The notes beneath the pieces are model-generated. The model was not told the origin of the DNA. It did not search any database and saw nothing but the letters and a program-made list of their open reading frames with translations. Both the position numbers and the translations under genes were made by a program. Shown here one piece after another: positions 35,101-43,333 of a stretch of 51,171 bases of DNA (positions are counted from its first letter, which is position 1; each line of letters opens with the position of its first letter). The stretch is from an uncultured Bacilli bacterium (GTDB lineage: Bacteria > Bacillota_I > Bacilli_A > RF39 > UBA660), in NCBI GenBank assembly GCA_949841325.1, contig CATKZK010000007.1, forward strand, positions 1 to 51,171, in the 5' to 3' direction.

Positions 35101-38100
35101 TGTAATAGATTTTGTCATTTTATAAGAAACTCCTGGAGTTGAAACATCTACCCATTGATGTTCTTTTGTACTATATCGTTCAAGAATATATTGAAAATCA
35201 TCCAATTCATCTGTATCAATATATTGAGTCTCAATATCTTTTAAAATATACATTTCATCTTCTGTTGCATATGGATAATCATTTTCTACATTATATTCAT
35301 AAGCCGCTTTAAGAACTTCAAAAGTTAAAGTTGTCTGTGTGGCCTCTTCTCCCTCTTCTTGATAGTCAAATGTTAAATCATAAAGTGCCATATCAGCCTG
35401 ATCTTTTACATTTGTTAAAGAGAAAACATAACGTATGATACCCTCTTCTTTATAATACGTTTCATCTACCTCGGTATTATAAGTAAATAGCACCACTCCA
35501 TCACGATTTTTAAATTCGTGTTTTTCGGTATCGACTTGAAGAGAAGTATCTGAAAGTCCCGAAATCTTTTGAACAAGACTAGGAACAATTTTATCAGGAT
35601 CATTAATATAATACCCTTTCATATTAATCTTTGCTGTAAGTACTTGATTTGGATAAAATTCTAACGGATCAGGTTCCGTATCTTCTACAAACAAACCATA
35701 GTATTTTCCTAACACTTCAAACTCTTGACTACTACTTGCTGTCTGTTTTCTATTTTCATAAGAAATAGTAGCTCGATATTTTCCACTTGGAATCGTTCCT
35801 TTTGTAATAAGAGATAACACATATTGTTCTCCATCTAATTGATTTGAATCACGATTTAAGTTATCTTCTTTCTTAAAATAACTTGAAGCATCTACCCATT
35901 CATCTGCATCTTCATCATAATACTCTATTTTAGAGTCTATCCCTGCATATGTATAGATATCGATTAAATCAGCACGAATAGTAGCTTTACTTTCGATATT
36001 TGTATACATTCTTTTTTTATCATTTCCTGTATTTGATAATTCTGGCAATGAAGTTTCAATTTCATAAACAGGTTCAACATAAGTAATGCTTGTTCTATGA
36101 ATATTTTGCATCCACATATCAGGATAATTTTCACGACTAATAACGGCATCTTCTTCTTTATTGACATATCCTACACCAATATAGTTATCATAAGCAACAT
36201 AAACATAGTATTGACCAGGATCAATTTCTGATTTAGGTGTAATTGTAATCGGATTTGTAATATTTGTCTCATCATCCGTAATTTCAATATCAAATAGATT
36301 TGTAATCTCATGACCTTCAATCGGTTTTCCATCGCGTTCCTTTACGATATAACTTCCCTTTAGACGTCCCATAATGATATTTCCTGATGCATCAAATAAG
36401 AAACGTGTTACAACATAAGCATACATATCAGGATACTTCGTTCTAAATTCTTGTAAAAGCATTTGTTTTTGTGCACCTGCTTGATCTACATAGGTAACAA
36501 GCATATCTCCACCTGTTGCTGGGGTAAAACTTTTGATATGCAAATCAAAATTATCTGTTGTTTTTATTAGATTTCCTGATGCATCATATTGATATTTTAA
36601 AACATCATCTGCGACAGTAGCGTACTTACTTTTGAACACTTCAAAAGCTTCATCTATTACTTCTTGTGTCTCATCTCCAATTGTCACTTTATAGCTAATG
36701 AGTGCATCTTTATATTTCAAAATCTCGATATCATAATTGACTTGTTCATAAAAGAATAGATTTCCTGCCTCATCCAAATCTGCCATTTTATCATAAATAG
36801 AGACATCAATAAGTCTTGGATTGATATACGTATAATCTAACCCTGCTTTTTGTAAATAAAGTGCGATTTCCCATTTTATCTTCTTATTTGCTGGCACCTC
36901 AGAGGAATATCCTTGCTCAACTTGTGCATTTAAATAGTAATCGACCTCAGCATCATAAAGGTGGAAATCAACTCGACATTCACTTACATCAGGGAATTTC
37001 AATGAAATATAATAATCTCCAATATACTTTTCATCTGTATTGTCATAGATAAGTTTTATCGTCATTTCTGAATCGGTATGACTATATTCAATCGAAAAAC
37101 CTTCCTCTTCTGTTAAAGTAGTTCCATCTTCTGACATAATTGCATATTTTAAAGAGTTAAAGTCGTCTTCAGAGATATCTTCATAATGATAGACAAACGT
37201 TATTTCTCCACCACTTAACGCCAAGATATTTTGATTTTTTGAAAGCAATAATTTATTTGGTATCGTTCTTTGTCCTCGTTCAAAACGGATAAGATTTCCT
37301 GATGCATCTGTATTATACTTTTCATCTGCTATAAAAGCATCATATACTTTTTTATAAGCAGAGACAAAAGCACTTTTTGTTACAGTCGTCAGATTATTTT
37401 GTAAATCATAATAACTTACTTGAGCATCTGTTGCCTTTACAATCGCACCTTCATCAAAACGATAAAGAATCGCACCGTTTTCATCAGCTGCTATAGAAGT
37501 AACATCGACTGCTGTATATACAGATTTGAAATTTTCAATCGTATCTGTATGTGTCGTTCCTTCTAATATATAGGTAATATGTGTGGCTGTTTTCTTTAGA
37601 ATTTGTAATTCATATGAGATGATTAAAGGTGTTCGATCATATCGATGAGATTCAATACTTAGTCTTTCAAACACTAACTGACGATTTCCAATCGTAAAAT
37701 CAAATGTATACGTAATAATTCCACATGCACCACTAGATGACCCATAACTTATTGTCACTTTATAATCTCCTGCTGGTGGACGATTAGTTCTTGATCCTGT
37801 CTTATTTTTAATAACGATGGTATCTTCTGATCGTGTAATGTTAAAACGTGAAGTATAATTTGTATTTCCTTTTTTTATCGCAATTTGATAATCTTGAATA
37901 GAAGGAATATTAAAGATATCTTTTAATGTCATATGCCATTCATTTTCTACATTTGCTGGATTGCCCAAATTATGAGAAATTTGTTGCCAATCCACATCAA
38001 AATGGTAGTAATCTCCAAGCATTGTAAACGAAATCATTTTAGTAATACCATTTGCACGAACTTGAACTGAATAAGTTCCTGCAGTATATCCCTGTTCACT

Positions 38101-38718
38101 TTTAAGTTCTAAAGTGATGTCCATAGAAGTACCATCAAACCAACCTTTGTTGATATCAAATTGATGCGTTACTTCACTTCCATTTTTGTATACAGAAACG
38201 GACAAAGCTTCTGCTTCATCAATAGCGATATTACGAATATCATAAATAGAAAAGAAAACAGATCCCAATCTATTCGTATAAAGTGACTCTAGCCCGCCTT
38301 CTCCATTAATAATAGGTTCACTTACTAAAAAATCAGTAGTTTCTTCTATAAAACCACCATCAAAATCATTATAATCTGCAAGCGTCATAGGACTTAAGAC
38401 ATTTTTAGATAACCATTTATTACTCGTCTTACTCACCTTAACAAACCCGTTCTCTTCACAATAAGCCCTAACAGCAGAATTGCCGCTCACGTTTTCTACA
38501 TCTTTATAACGTATACTAGGTCCCTCATAAAGAGTAGTATCCTCATTCACATAATAAAGACTGCCATCACCTGTATAACAGGTGCCTGATAGTTTCCCTT
38601 TATTTGTAAGAAGTCGAGCCTGATTTTTAAGCTCGTATGGAATATTCATTTGTACAACAACTGCAAAAAATGCAGCAAAGAAAAATATTGGTATAATGCG
38701 CGCGATAACCTTTTTCAT
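32149..38718 (-). CDS. Giant secreted multi-Ig protein with C-terminal dockerin
   Basis: At 2189 residues it is the largest gene here. N-terminal signal/membrane segment (about 5-27), an SH3-like domain (about 45-110), then about ten Ig-like modules, each ending in a GxYxVxIxY strand and a following FxV-YY boundary. Four ~33-residue inserts ending DxxGN(L/I) occur in the first third. A Big_2-like module is at about 1985-2060. The last 62 residues are a type I dockerin: repeat 1 GDINGDGSITGTDVGALYQY keeps the calcium ligands, while repeat 2 (NITGTDVAALYQF) has lost the first-loop aspartates. No catalytic domain is recognised. It is co-transcribed with two cohesin-like anchors, so it is probably a surface filament or adhesin tethered non-covalently. 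Confidence 0.85.
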   Translation of the reverse strand: MKKVIARIIPIFFFAAFFAVVVQMNIPYELKNQARLLTNKGKLSGTCYTGDGSLYYVNEDTTLYEGPSIRYKDVENVSGNSAVRAYCEENGFVKVSKTSNKWLSKNVLSPMTLADYNDFDGGFIEETTDFLVSEPIINGEGGLESLYTNRLGSVFFSIYDIRNIAIDEAEALSVSVYKNGSEVTHQFDINKGWFDGTSMDITLELKSEQGYTAGTYSVQVRANGITKMISFTMLGDYYHFDVDWQQISHNLGNPANVENEWHMTLKDIFNIPSIQDYQIAIKKGNTNYTSRFNITRSEDTIVIKNKTGSRTNRPPAGDYKVTISYGSSSGACGIITYTFDFTIGNRQLVFERLSIESHRYDRTPLIISYELQILKKTATHITYILEGTTHTDTIENFKSVYTAVDVTSIAADENGAILYRFDEGAIVKATDAQVSYYDLQNNLTTVTKSAFVSAYKKVYDAFIADEKYNTDASGNLIRFERGQRTIPNKLLLSKNQNILALSGGEITFVYHYEDISEDDFNSLKYAIMSEDGTTLTEEEGFSIEYSHTDSEMTIKLIYDNTDEKYIGDYYISLKFPDVSECRVDFHLYDAEVDYYLNAQVEQGYSSEVPANKKIKWEIALYLQKAGLDYTYINPRLIDVSIYDKMADLDEAGNLFFYEQVNYDIEILKYKDALISYKVTIGDETQEVIDEAFEVFKSKYATVADDVLKYQYDASGNLIKTTDNFDLHIKSFTPATGGDMLVTYVDQAGAQKQMLLQEFRTKYPDMYAYVVTRFLFDASGNIIMGRLKGSYIVKERDGKPIEGHEITNLFDIEITDDETNITNPITITPKSEIDPGQYYVYVAYDNYIGVGYVNKEEDAVISRENYPDMWMQNIHRTSITYVEPVYEIETSLPELSNTGNDKKRMYTNIESKATIRADLIDIYTYAGIDSKIEYYDEDADEWVDASSYFKKEDNLNRDSNQLDGEQYVLSLITKGTIPSGKYRATISYENRKQTASSSQEFEVLGKYYGLFVEDTEPDPLEFYPNQVLTAKINMKGYYINDPDKIVPSLVQKISGLSDTSLQVDTEKHEFKNRDGVVLFTYNTEVDETYYKEEGIIRYVFSLTNVKDQADMALYDLTFDYQEEGEEATQTTLTFEVLKAAYEYNVENDYPYATEDEMYILKDIETQYIDTDELDDFQYILERYSTKEHQWVDVSTPGVSYKMTKSITDTWDAQSEDYDDTVEHLTHKGQIKISLDREAIIELDGDYRLGVVFKDEKVRYFDMPSLKTLFDWTVDKIEPRGKFYDEETNEVLDVKGFYQNLQDTGIDIEVNTQRKDTLHWVINKECLDVLNNDNGTCDFTSGANYNRYFTEENTIASNQQLKLNYHEVDGQKLEKGHYALVLYYTTRDVKMFDIEVKGNYADIVLKEATIYSDIKDKTADGLYKNKVGHLYLPVRVYGMSYEDTLVSITDSNGGGNYKNIFVYDESKYLKDHILDITYNPSVAEALVQGYRISISCDTGDEVIERSLDFTMNAEYFNYTLGEPKIEPDPLLPDSKGKVIFQVDTEEIENVANGINGQDVLSEKHNFAKQTKVYNARKQEVTSSFKISAVNNLNGPNSFDLVLEQLELTFPGTYTIEVSYTYFGRELKKTKTFTVANFYKSFQIDRVEMLSDTLDKLLHKNKAGTYRVYYSSGYDLDRSKMSAKVFNATGIDVTSSFDINVFNDYVDVYYKGTNQVDAGDLKIVLSYKEDDMKTSSDKEIIVKMLGNYKEIILSNLFTTFDRIYGDVDGQYYTFDVDTTFVGTEELKPLVENAFGVDVTAQFKVTKESSIDYTDTYRLDILPFVSPVGEYKISMFTVDEVGEKNLSNALDFTVDALKYKITLTEKSTLKQKISYNSQNVFYDKDGFVGHYEFVSDYKEASSSDYSVLLMKDGKVVSVIKDGITYDDAKKVYVVDFESGALEKGDYEVAIALFSLPYDKKEAKVEAYIKATSVSILLNGTVQNGDATFYQGQTRTISYQVEPKNATNQNFNFSVGSGSIAQIKNNTLEIVGAGTTSLRVSNGEIEKEIRITALEHLTSDLYEMNYSDMTIYVNRMTTTKLLASTFLKHIFGLQTNYQIFDSKGQNITSIVGVIGTNMSIKNGNETYKIIVIGDINGDGSITGTDVGALYQYTIGKRRLDANQLKAGRIRKVQNITGTDVAALYQFSIGKRQQI

Positions 38719-38805
38719 TTTGTACCCTCCTATAGAGAATTATAGCATTGAAGCCTATTTAAGTAAATACAATAGTTGGCAATTTTCCCTATTATTTTAC
38801 CCCAA

Positions 38806-38834
38806 TATGTAAAAAATATAGCAAAGATTGTCAA
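38806..38834 (-). promoter_or_regulatory. Possible promoter of the dockerin operon
   Basis: TTGACA is exact; with a 17-nt spacer the -10 is a weak TACATA. A second -10 candidate, TATAAT, lies about 20 nt before the ATG with a poor -35 (TTTACT at 17 nt). Which one is used cannot be told. Confidence 0.45.
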
Positions 38835-38836
38835 CT

Positions 38837-38873
38837 AAAAAGAATCTCTACTGTAAGACATGAGATTCTTTTA
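38837..38873 (-). terminator. Terminator after the cysteine desulfurase gene
   Basis: An 11-bp perfect stem (AAAAGAATCTC/GAGATTCTTTT, loop of 13) with T-rich flanks. It lies about 125 nt beyond the stop codon and just before the next promoter. Confidence 0.8.
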
Positions 38874-38998
38874 GGTTATTTGTTGATAACAAAGAATTCT
38901 GAACAGATATATTCTTGACTAAGGAAGTTTCTTCCAAAATTTGTAAAATTTAAGTCAACACTTATAGCACAAATTGTGTAAAACTTGTCATTTTTCAA

Positions 38999-40123
38999 CT
39001 ATTTTAACTTACTTAGCTTTTCATAATGTTTATCAAACGAGTCTAAAAATTCATTGATTTCAGACGGAAGCGTCATATAAGAAAGACTAATTCTTATCGT
39101 TGTTTCGCTTCTTTTATATTCCCCATACATATTCATTACGGATTCGCTTCTTTTGCCATGTGAACAAGCTGTATTTGAAGAAACATAGATTTCATCGCTT
39201 TCTAAGGCGTGAATAAAGGTTTCTGGCTTTATCGACATTAAACTTAGATTCAAAATATGAGGAATGCAATACTTACTAGAATTAATTTGTATTTCAGGAT
39301 ATTTTCTCATATGCGCAATAATCACTTCATTTAATTTACGCACTCCTTCTTCCTTTTTGTTTAAGTCTGTAAGAGCAAGCCGTAAAGCTTTCGCAAAAGA
39401 GACAATCAAAGGAAGTGCTGGAGTTCCTGGATGCAATTCCCCATCTTCTACTCCATACATAAGAGGTGTTAAAACTACATTGCGGTTTTTATATAAAAGT
39501 CCAATCCCCTTAGGTCCATAGATTTTATGTCCTGACATACTAGCCAAATCAACATCATTGATTGTCAAATTTACTTTTCCAATAGCTTGCGTCATATCAC
39601 TGTGAAAAATACAATTTTCATTATTCTTACGAATGACTTGTCTAACTGTTTTTAACGGTTGTCTTGCTCCTGTTTCTGAATTTACAGCACATATACTGAC
39701 AAGAATCGTTTCCTTTGTCACTTTGCGTTTTAAATCCTCAAAATCAATAACGCCTTCTGCTGTAACATTGACATAATCAATCACAAACCCTAACTTTTCT
39801 AAATATTTGGCAATCCCATAAATACTTGGATGTTCCATTTTTGAAAATAGAATTCTCTTACCATATCTTCTGTAGGTCAAAGCAGCTCCAATGATAGCTA
39901 AATTATTAGCTTCTGTAGCTCCACTAGTATAAATAAACTCTGTCTCTTTGATGTGCAACAATTCCGCAATTTGTGAATTAGCGCTTTCGAGCAATTCTTG
40001 CGATTTCACTCCCAAACTATGCAAACTATTTGGATTTCCAAAATATTCCTCTGTTACTTTATTATAGCTATCCAACACTTCTGGTAAAACAGGTGTTGTT
40101 GCTGAATAATCTAAATAAACCAT
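38999..40123 (-). CDS. Cysteine desulfurase, NifS/IscS family
   Basis: This PLP enzyme removes sulfur from cysteine for Fe-S cluster or thio-tRNA synthesis in the cytoplasm. The N-terminus MVYLDYSATTP is typical, the PLP-binding lysine is in SGHKIYGPKG, and the catalytic Cys is in SSNTACSHG. At 374 residues it matches the NifZ/IscS-like class of Bacilli. It follows ezrA by 2 nt, the same arrangement as in B. subtilis and many Bacilli, where it supplies sulfur to ThiI. No thiI gene follows it here; a terminator comes instead, so its partner is elsewhere. Confidence 0.93.
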   Translation of the reverse strand: MVYLDYSATTPVLPEVLDSYNKVTEEYFGNPNSLHSLGVKSQELLESANSQIAELLHIKETEFIYTSGATEANNLAIIGAALTYRRYGKRILFSKMEHPSIYGIAKYLEKLGFVIDYVNVTAEGVIDFEDLKRKVTKETILVSICAVNSETGARQPLKTVRQVIRKNNENCIFHSDMTQAIGKVNLTINDVDLASMSGHKIYGPKGIGLLYKNRNVVLTPLMYGVEDGELHPGTPALPLIVSFAKALRLALTDLNKKEEGVRKLNEVIIAHMRKYPEIQINSSKYCIPHILNLSLMSIKPETFIHALESDEIYVSSNTACSHGKRSESVMNMYGEYKRSETTIRISLSYMTLPSEINEFLDSFDKHYEKLSKLK

Positions 40124-40125
40124 AT

Positions 40126-41865
40126 TTATCCCTCTAACTTATTTCCATTTTTACTTGCTTCTAATAATCGTTTATGAATACCTGGTTCAATAATATTAAT
40201 CGAATTAATGGCATATTCTAAACTACTCTTAAAATTTCCTTTAAAAAAATCTCTCTCAGCCTTAAAAAGTCCCGAGTCAATCGTTTTATTCATAGCTCGA
40301 TAACGATTTCCATAGACAATCGCATTTTCCGCCATGGAAGCTGTTTTCACAACTTCTATAGAAGTATTATAAACTTTGAGTACAAGATCACGTGCTGTAT
40401 CTACACGTGTATTTAACGTTTTAATTGAAATTGGTTGTTTTTCTAATTCAATCACTAAATTTCTCAAAGCTTCGTTCGCTTCCTCTAATTCTACATAATA
40501 GTTTTTAGGAACAATCGGCAACTTAAAGGTATTCATATGTTCCTTTGCTTGATGAATAATACTTTTGATTTCATCTAATTGTTCACGAGCACGAATCTCA
40601 TCTTCTTTAAGAGAACCTAAACTCCTTAACGTATAATCGAGTTTTTCTTCCGCTTTTACAAGACGAGAATTAATTGACTCCATTTCTTTGCTTAACCGTG
40701 TATAAGCTGTCTTTTTACTGCGATATTCAAACATGACTTCATCATAAAGTTGTTGACAACTCTCCACCTCTTTATCAAGTTCGCTTATAATTTTTACATC
40801 ATCATCTGTCAAATCATAACTGTATTTAATATCATCAATTTTTTTCGAGATATTGCCAATAATCTTCTTTAACTTTTTACATTTCAAAACAACACTACGA
40901 ATGTAATCATCAAAAAATTTCTTAGCAATTTTCTCTTTATCAAAATCTGCGTATAAACGATCAAAATAATCCATAATCGTTTTAAGTTCAAAGATAGAAT
41001 CCTCTAAATTTAATACATTCAATCGATCAAATATGTCTGCCACTTTCTTTTCAGATTCACTGATATTATAATCAATCTGCAAGTAATCGAGATTATATCC
41101 TTCTTGCAGCATATGATCACTGATTTTTTTTATCTCACTTATACGACTTGGAATCATACTTTTCCCCATCATAATAATTGAAGGTGCTTCCTCTATGACA
41201 ATTCTTAAATTTCCAATCGTATCATCTAATGCTTTGACAATTTTCCCCACTTCAGAATAAACATTACTTTCCATTGCCATTTCAAAAGCTGAAAAAAGTT
41301 TATCCACATTTTCAAATTGAAGTTCTAAAGGAATTTGGATAAGAGAATAATCTTCTTTATTGTTATTATTATATTTTAAGAAAATTGTTCGATAATCGGT
41401 TTTTAACTTTGTCACAATTTCGCGATTTTTTTGTTCCGACAAAGTAATTTCTTTAATATCTTCTAATAGTTTTTGAGCTTTACTCTTTATGATATAAATA
41501 TCAAAATCAAGCTTTGCAAGATGACGATTTGCCTCTTTTAAATGACGTAGGCGAAACATTGTATCGGCTTCTATTAAAGCATTTGTAATTTTAGGAACAT
41601 CTACATCTTTTAATTCTTTAAAAATCGTTTTCCAATAATTATATTTATCTTCTAAATCTTTGTTATTGATAAGGGATTCTACTTTATTAAGCTCAGAAAG
41701 TATAGACCCACTAATAATAAGATTTTTATTGCGTTCAAGCTCTACTAAGTTGGACATATACTGTTTTTTCAAACTGCGAATCACGAGAAAAACAGCCGTT
41801 AAAACGACAATCAATGTAATGGCTGCGTAAAAACATGTTAACATCAAAATCAATTGTTCGCTCAT
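40126..41865 (-). CDS. ezrA: EzrA, septation ring regulator
   Basis: A membrane-bound regulator that binds FtsZ and limits extra Z rings. One N-terminal membrane helix (about 7-28) is followed by 540 residues of helical spectrin-like coiled coil. The segment after the helix (ISGSILSELNKVESLINN, then a YWKTIFKEL stretch) is typical of EzrA. At 579 residues it is normal for the family (about 560-575). It is the first gene of a two-gene operon with the cysteine desulfurase, an order conserved in Bacilli that supports the call. Confidence 0.9.
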   Translation of the reverse strand: MSEQLILMLTCFYAAITLIVVLTAVFLVIRSLKKQYMSNLVELERNKNLIISGSILSELNKVESLINNKDLEDKYNYWKTIFKELKDVDVPKITNALIEADTMFRLRHLKEANRHLAKLDFDIYIIKSKAQKLLEDIKEITLSEQKNREIVTKLKTDYRTIFLKYNNNNKEDYSLIQIPLELQFENVDKLFSAFEMAMESNVYSEVGKIVKALDDTIGNLRIVIEEAPSIIMMGKSMIPSRISEIKKISDHMLQEGYNLDYLQIDYNISESEKKVADIFDRLNVLNLEDSIFELKTIMDYFDRLYADFDKEKIAKKFFDDYIRSVVLKCKKLKKIIGNISKKIDDIKYSYDLTDDDVKIISELDKEVESCQQLYDEVMFEYRSKKTAYTRLSKEMESINSRLVKAEEKLDYTLRSLGSLKEDEIRAREQLDEIKSIIHQAKEHMNTFKLPIVPKNYYVELEEANEALRNLVIELEKQPISIKTLNTRVDTARDLVLKVYNTSIEVVKTASMAENAIVYGNRYRAMNKTIDSGLFKAERDFFKGNFKSSLEYAINSINIIEPGIHKRLLEASKNGNKLEG

Positions 41866-41889
41866 GATATGCTCTCCTTATCATATTTT

Positions 41890-41910
41890 ATTATATCATT
41901 GAAATGATAT
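41890..41910 (-). promoter_or_regulatory. ezrA promoter -10 with overlapping inverted repeat
   Basis: TATAAT (41890-41895) lies about 25 nt before the ezrA start and overlaps a 7-bp inverted repeat (ATATCAT/ATGATAT, 41893-41910), a possible operator. The best -35 at normal spacing is weak (AAGACA). An exact TTGACA further upstream (near 41937) would need another -10. Confidence 0.5.
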
Positions 41911-42009
41911 TTTGTCTTTATAAATTCGTATAATTTGTCAATATTTAGTGTTAAATGTCATTTTCGCTGTAGATAAAAAATTATACTTATAAAAATACAC
42001 TCATTCAAA

Positions 42010-42041
42010 TAAAAAAAGAAAACCTATTCTTCAAGTTTTCT
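42010..42041 (-). terminator. Terminator of the AI-2E-family permease gene
   Basis: A 7-bp stem (AGAAAAC/GTTTTCT, loop of 11) precedes a T run on the minus strand. The stem lies inside the last codons of the gene. Confidence 0.75.
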
Positions 42042-43259
42042 TCTCCTTCCTACGCGTTTTTTTGCCTGTACAACTTTCTGTTCTACACCATCTACCATCA
42101 TATAATATTCTGTATCTACTGGTAAGTTTTTTCCATGCAAACGCTTTTCAACAACATCGTTAATAAGTTCATAAATAATTGTAAAGCATGGTACCCCAAT
42201 AAGCATTCCAATTATACCAAATAATCCTCCAAATAAAGTGATGGCAAAAAGCACCCAAAAGCTTGGTAATCCAGTAGCCTGTTTTTGAATTCTTGGCGTA
42301 ATTAAATTTCCATCAATTTGCTGTAAGACGATGATAAATAGGATAAAGGTAATGGCCTTAACAGGGCTTACTAAGCATATAAGCAGTGCTGAAGGAACCG
42401 TTCCAATATAAGGTCCAAAATAAGGAATCAAATCGGTAAGACCAATAATAACCGCGATAAGAAGTGGATATGGAAATTTAAAAATCATTAAAAAGGTAAA
42501 AGTTACTAAAGCCACTAACGATGAATCACAGATTTTTCCGACCATAAATTGTCCAAATACATGATTAATATGTTTCACTTCGCTAATAAAACCATTCACC
42601 TTTTCTACATTAAACAAAGAATAAAGCATTTTTCTAATTCCTGCTCCAAAGTTTGATGTATTTGCTAAGATATATACAGCAAACACAAGACCAATCGCTA
42701 GATTGAAAACAAAATTAAATATACCAAATATTCCATTGCTTAACGCCTTAATCGCATTATCTGCCATTGGCAATACAATATTATTAAGACTATTCATTAA
42801 ATAACCTACGATCGTATCATAATTCTCTAAAATAGATTGCTCCATGGCATTGTCTTTAAACCATCCTACAATAAAATGTTCTAAATCTTTAAAATAGGTT
42901 GGCGCATTCACGATAATAGATTGTACACTCATTAATAACTGTGGAATAATAACGCTAATCAAAGCAGCTAAAACACTTAAAATAATAACAATCGTCATTA
43001 AAATACTTAAGTTTCTTCTTATGGTATTCTTTTCAATTCGATTAAGTACTTTATAATCGAAAAAATTTACAATCGGATGCATAATATAGGCAAGAACTAA
43101 CCCAAAGATCAATGGCATCAAGATTTTTGTAAAAGCCTGTAATGCAGCAAATACTTTTCCTATTCTTAGCAAAAAGAAAGTAAATAATATACAGGCCGCC
43201 ATTACGCAAAAAGTGGTAATTCCAATTTGTACTACTTTATTATTTAATATTTTTTTCAT
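42024..43259 (-). CDS. AI-2E/PerM-family membrane transporter
   Basis: Seven to eight predicted membrane helices and the family layout: two N-terminal helices, a third, a large extracellular helical loop (about 110-200), then a C-terminal helix bundle. Typical motifs are DLIPYFGPYIGTVPS and a following QQIDGNLITPRI with VLFAITLFGGLFG. This family includes TqsA, the putative autoinducer-2 exporter, and Na+/H+ antiporter-like members; substrate cannot be assigned. The ATG at 43257-43259 follows AGGTG; a GTG at 43268 is inside the site. It has its own promoter and terminator. Confidence 0.92.
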   Translation of the reverse strand: MKKILNNKVVQIGITTFCVMAACILFTFFLLRIGKVFAALQAFTKILMPLIFGLVLAYIMHPIVNFFDYKVLNRIEKNTIRRNLSILMTIVIILSVLAALISVIIPQLLMSVQSIIVNAPTYFKDLEHFIVGWFKDNAMEQSILENYDTIVGYLMNSLNNIVLPMADNAIKALSNGIFGIFNFVFNLAIGLVFAVYILANTSNFGAGIRKMLYSLFNVEKVNGFISEVKHINHVFGQFMVGKICDSSLVALVTFTFLMIFKFPYPLLIAVIIGLTDLIPYFGPYIGTVPSALLICLVSPVKAITFILFIIVLQQIDGNLITPRIQKQATGLPSFWVLFAITLFGGLFGIIGMLIGVPCFTIIYELINDVVEKRLHGKNLPVDTEYYMMVDGVEQKVVQAKKRVGRRRKLEE

Positions 43260-43276
43260 TCTATTCACCTAAATTC

Positions 43277-43305
43277 ATTATAAAGAATAAACCATAAAAT
43301 GTAAA
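43277..43305 (-). promoter_or_regulatory. Promoter of the AI-2E-family gene
   Basis: TTTACA, a 17-nt spacer and TATAAT on the minus strand, 17 nt before the ATG. Confidence 0.7.
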
Positions 43306-43333
43306 TAAAAAAGAAACATGTTACCACATTTCT
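43306..43333 (-). terminator. Terminator of the NlpC/P60 gene
   Basis: A 9-bp stem with two wobble pairs and a GTAA loop on the minus strand, followed by a T run. It includes the stop codon. Confidence 0.75.

Larger units (their letters stand above)
38719..38998. other. Intergenic region between the dockerin operon and the cysteine desulfurase gene
   Basis: 280 bases without a gene. It holds the terminator at 38837-38873 and promoter elements for the dockerin operon. The 125 bases between the terminator and the cysteine desulfurase stop codon are AT-rich, with a short CACAAATTGTG palindrome, and otherwise show nothing I can name. Confidence 0.6.

Noticed and set aside
32149-38718. Cellulosomal scaffoldin or polysaccharide-degrading enzyme
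   Set aside because: The dockerin is clear, but no catalytic or carbohydrate-binding module is recognised in the rest of the chain.
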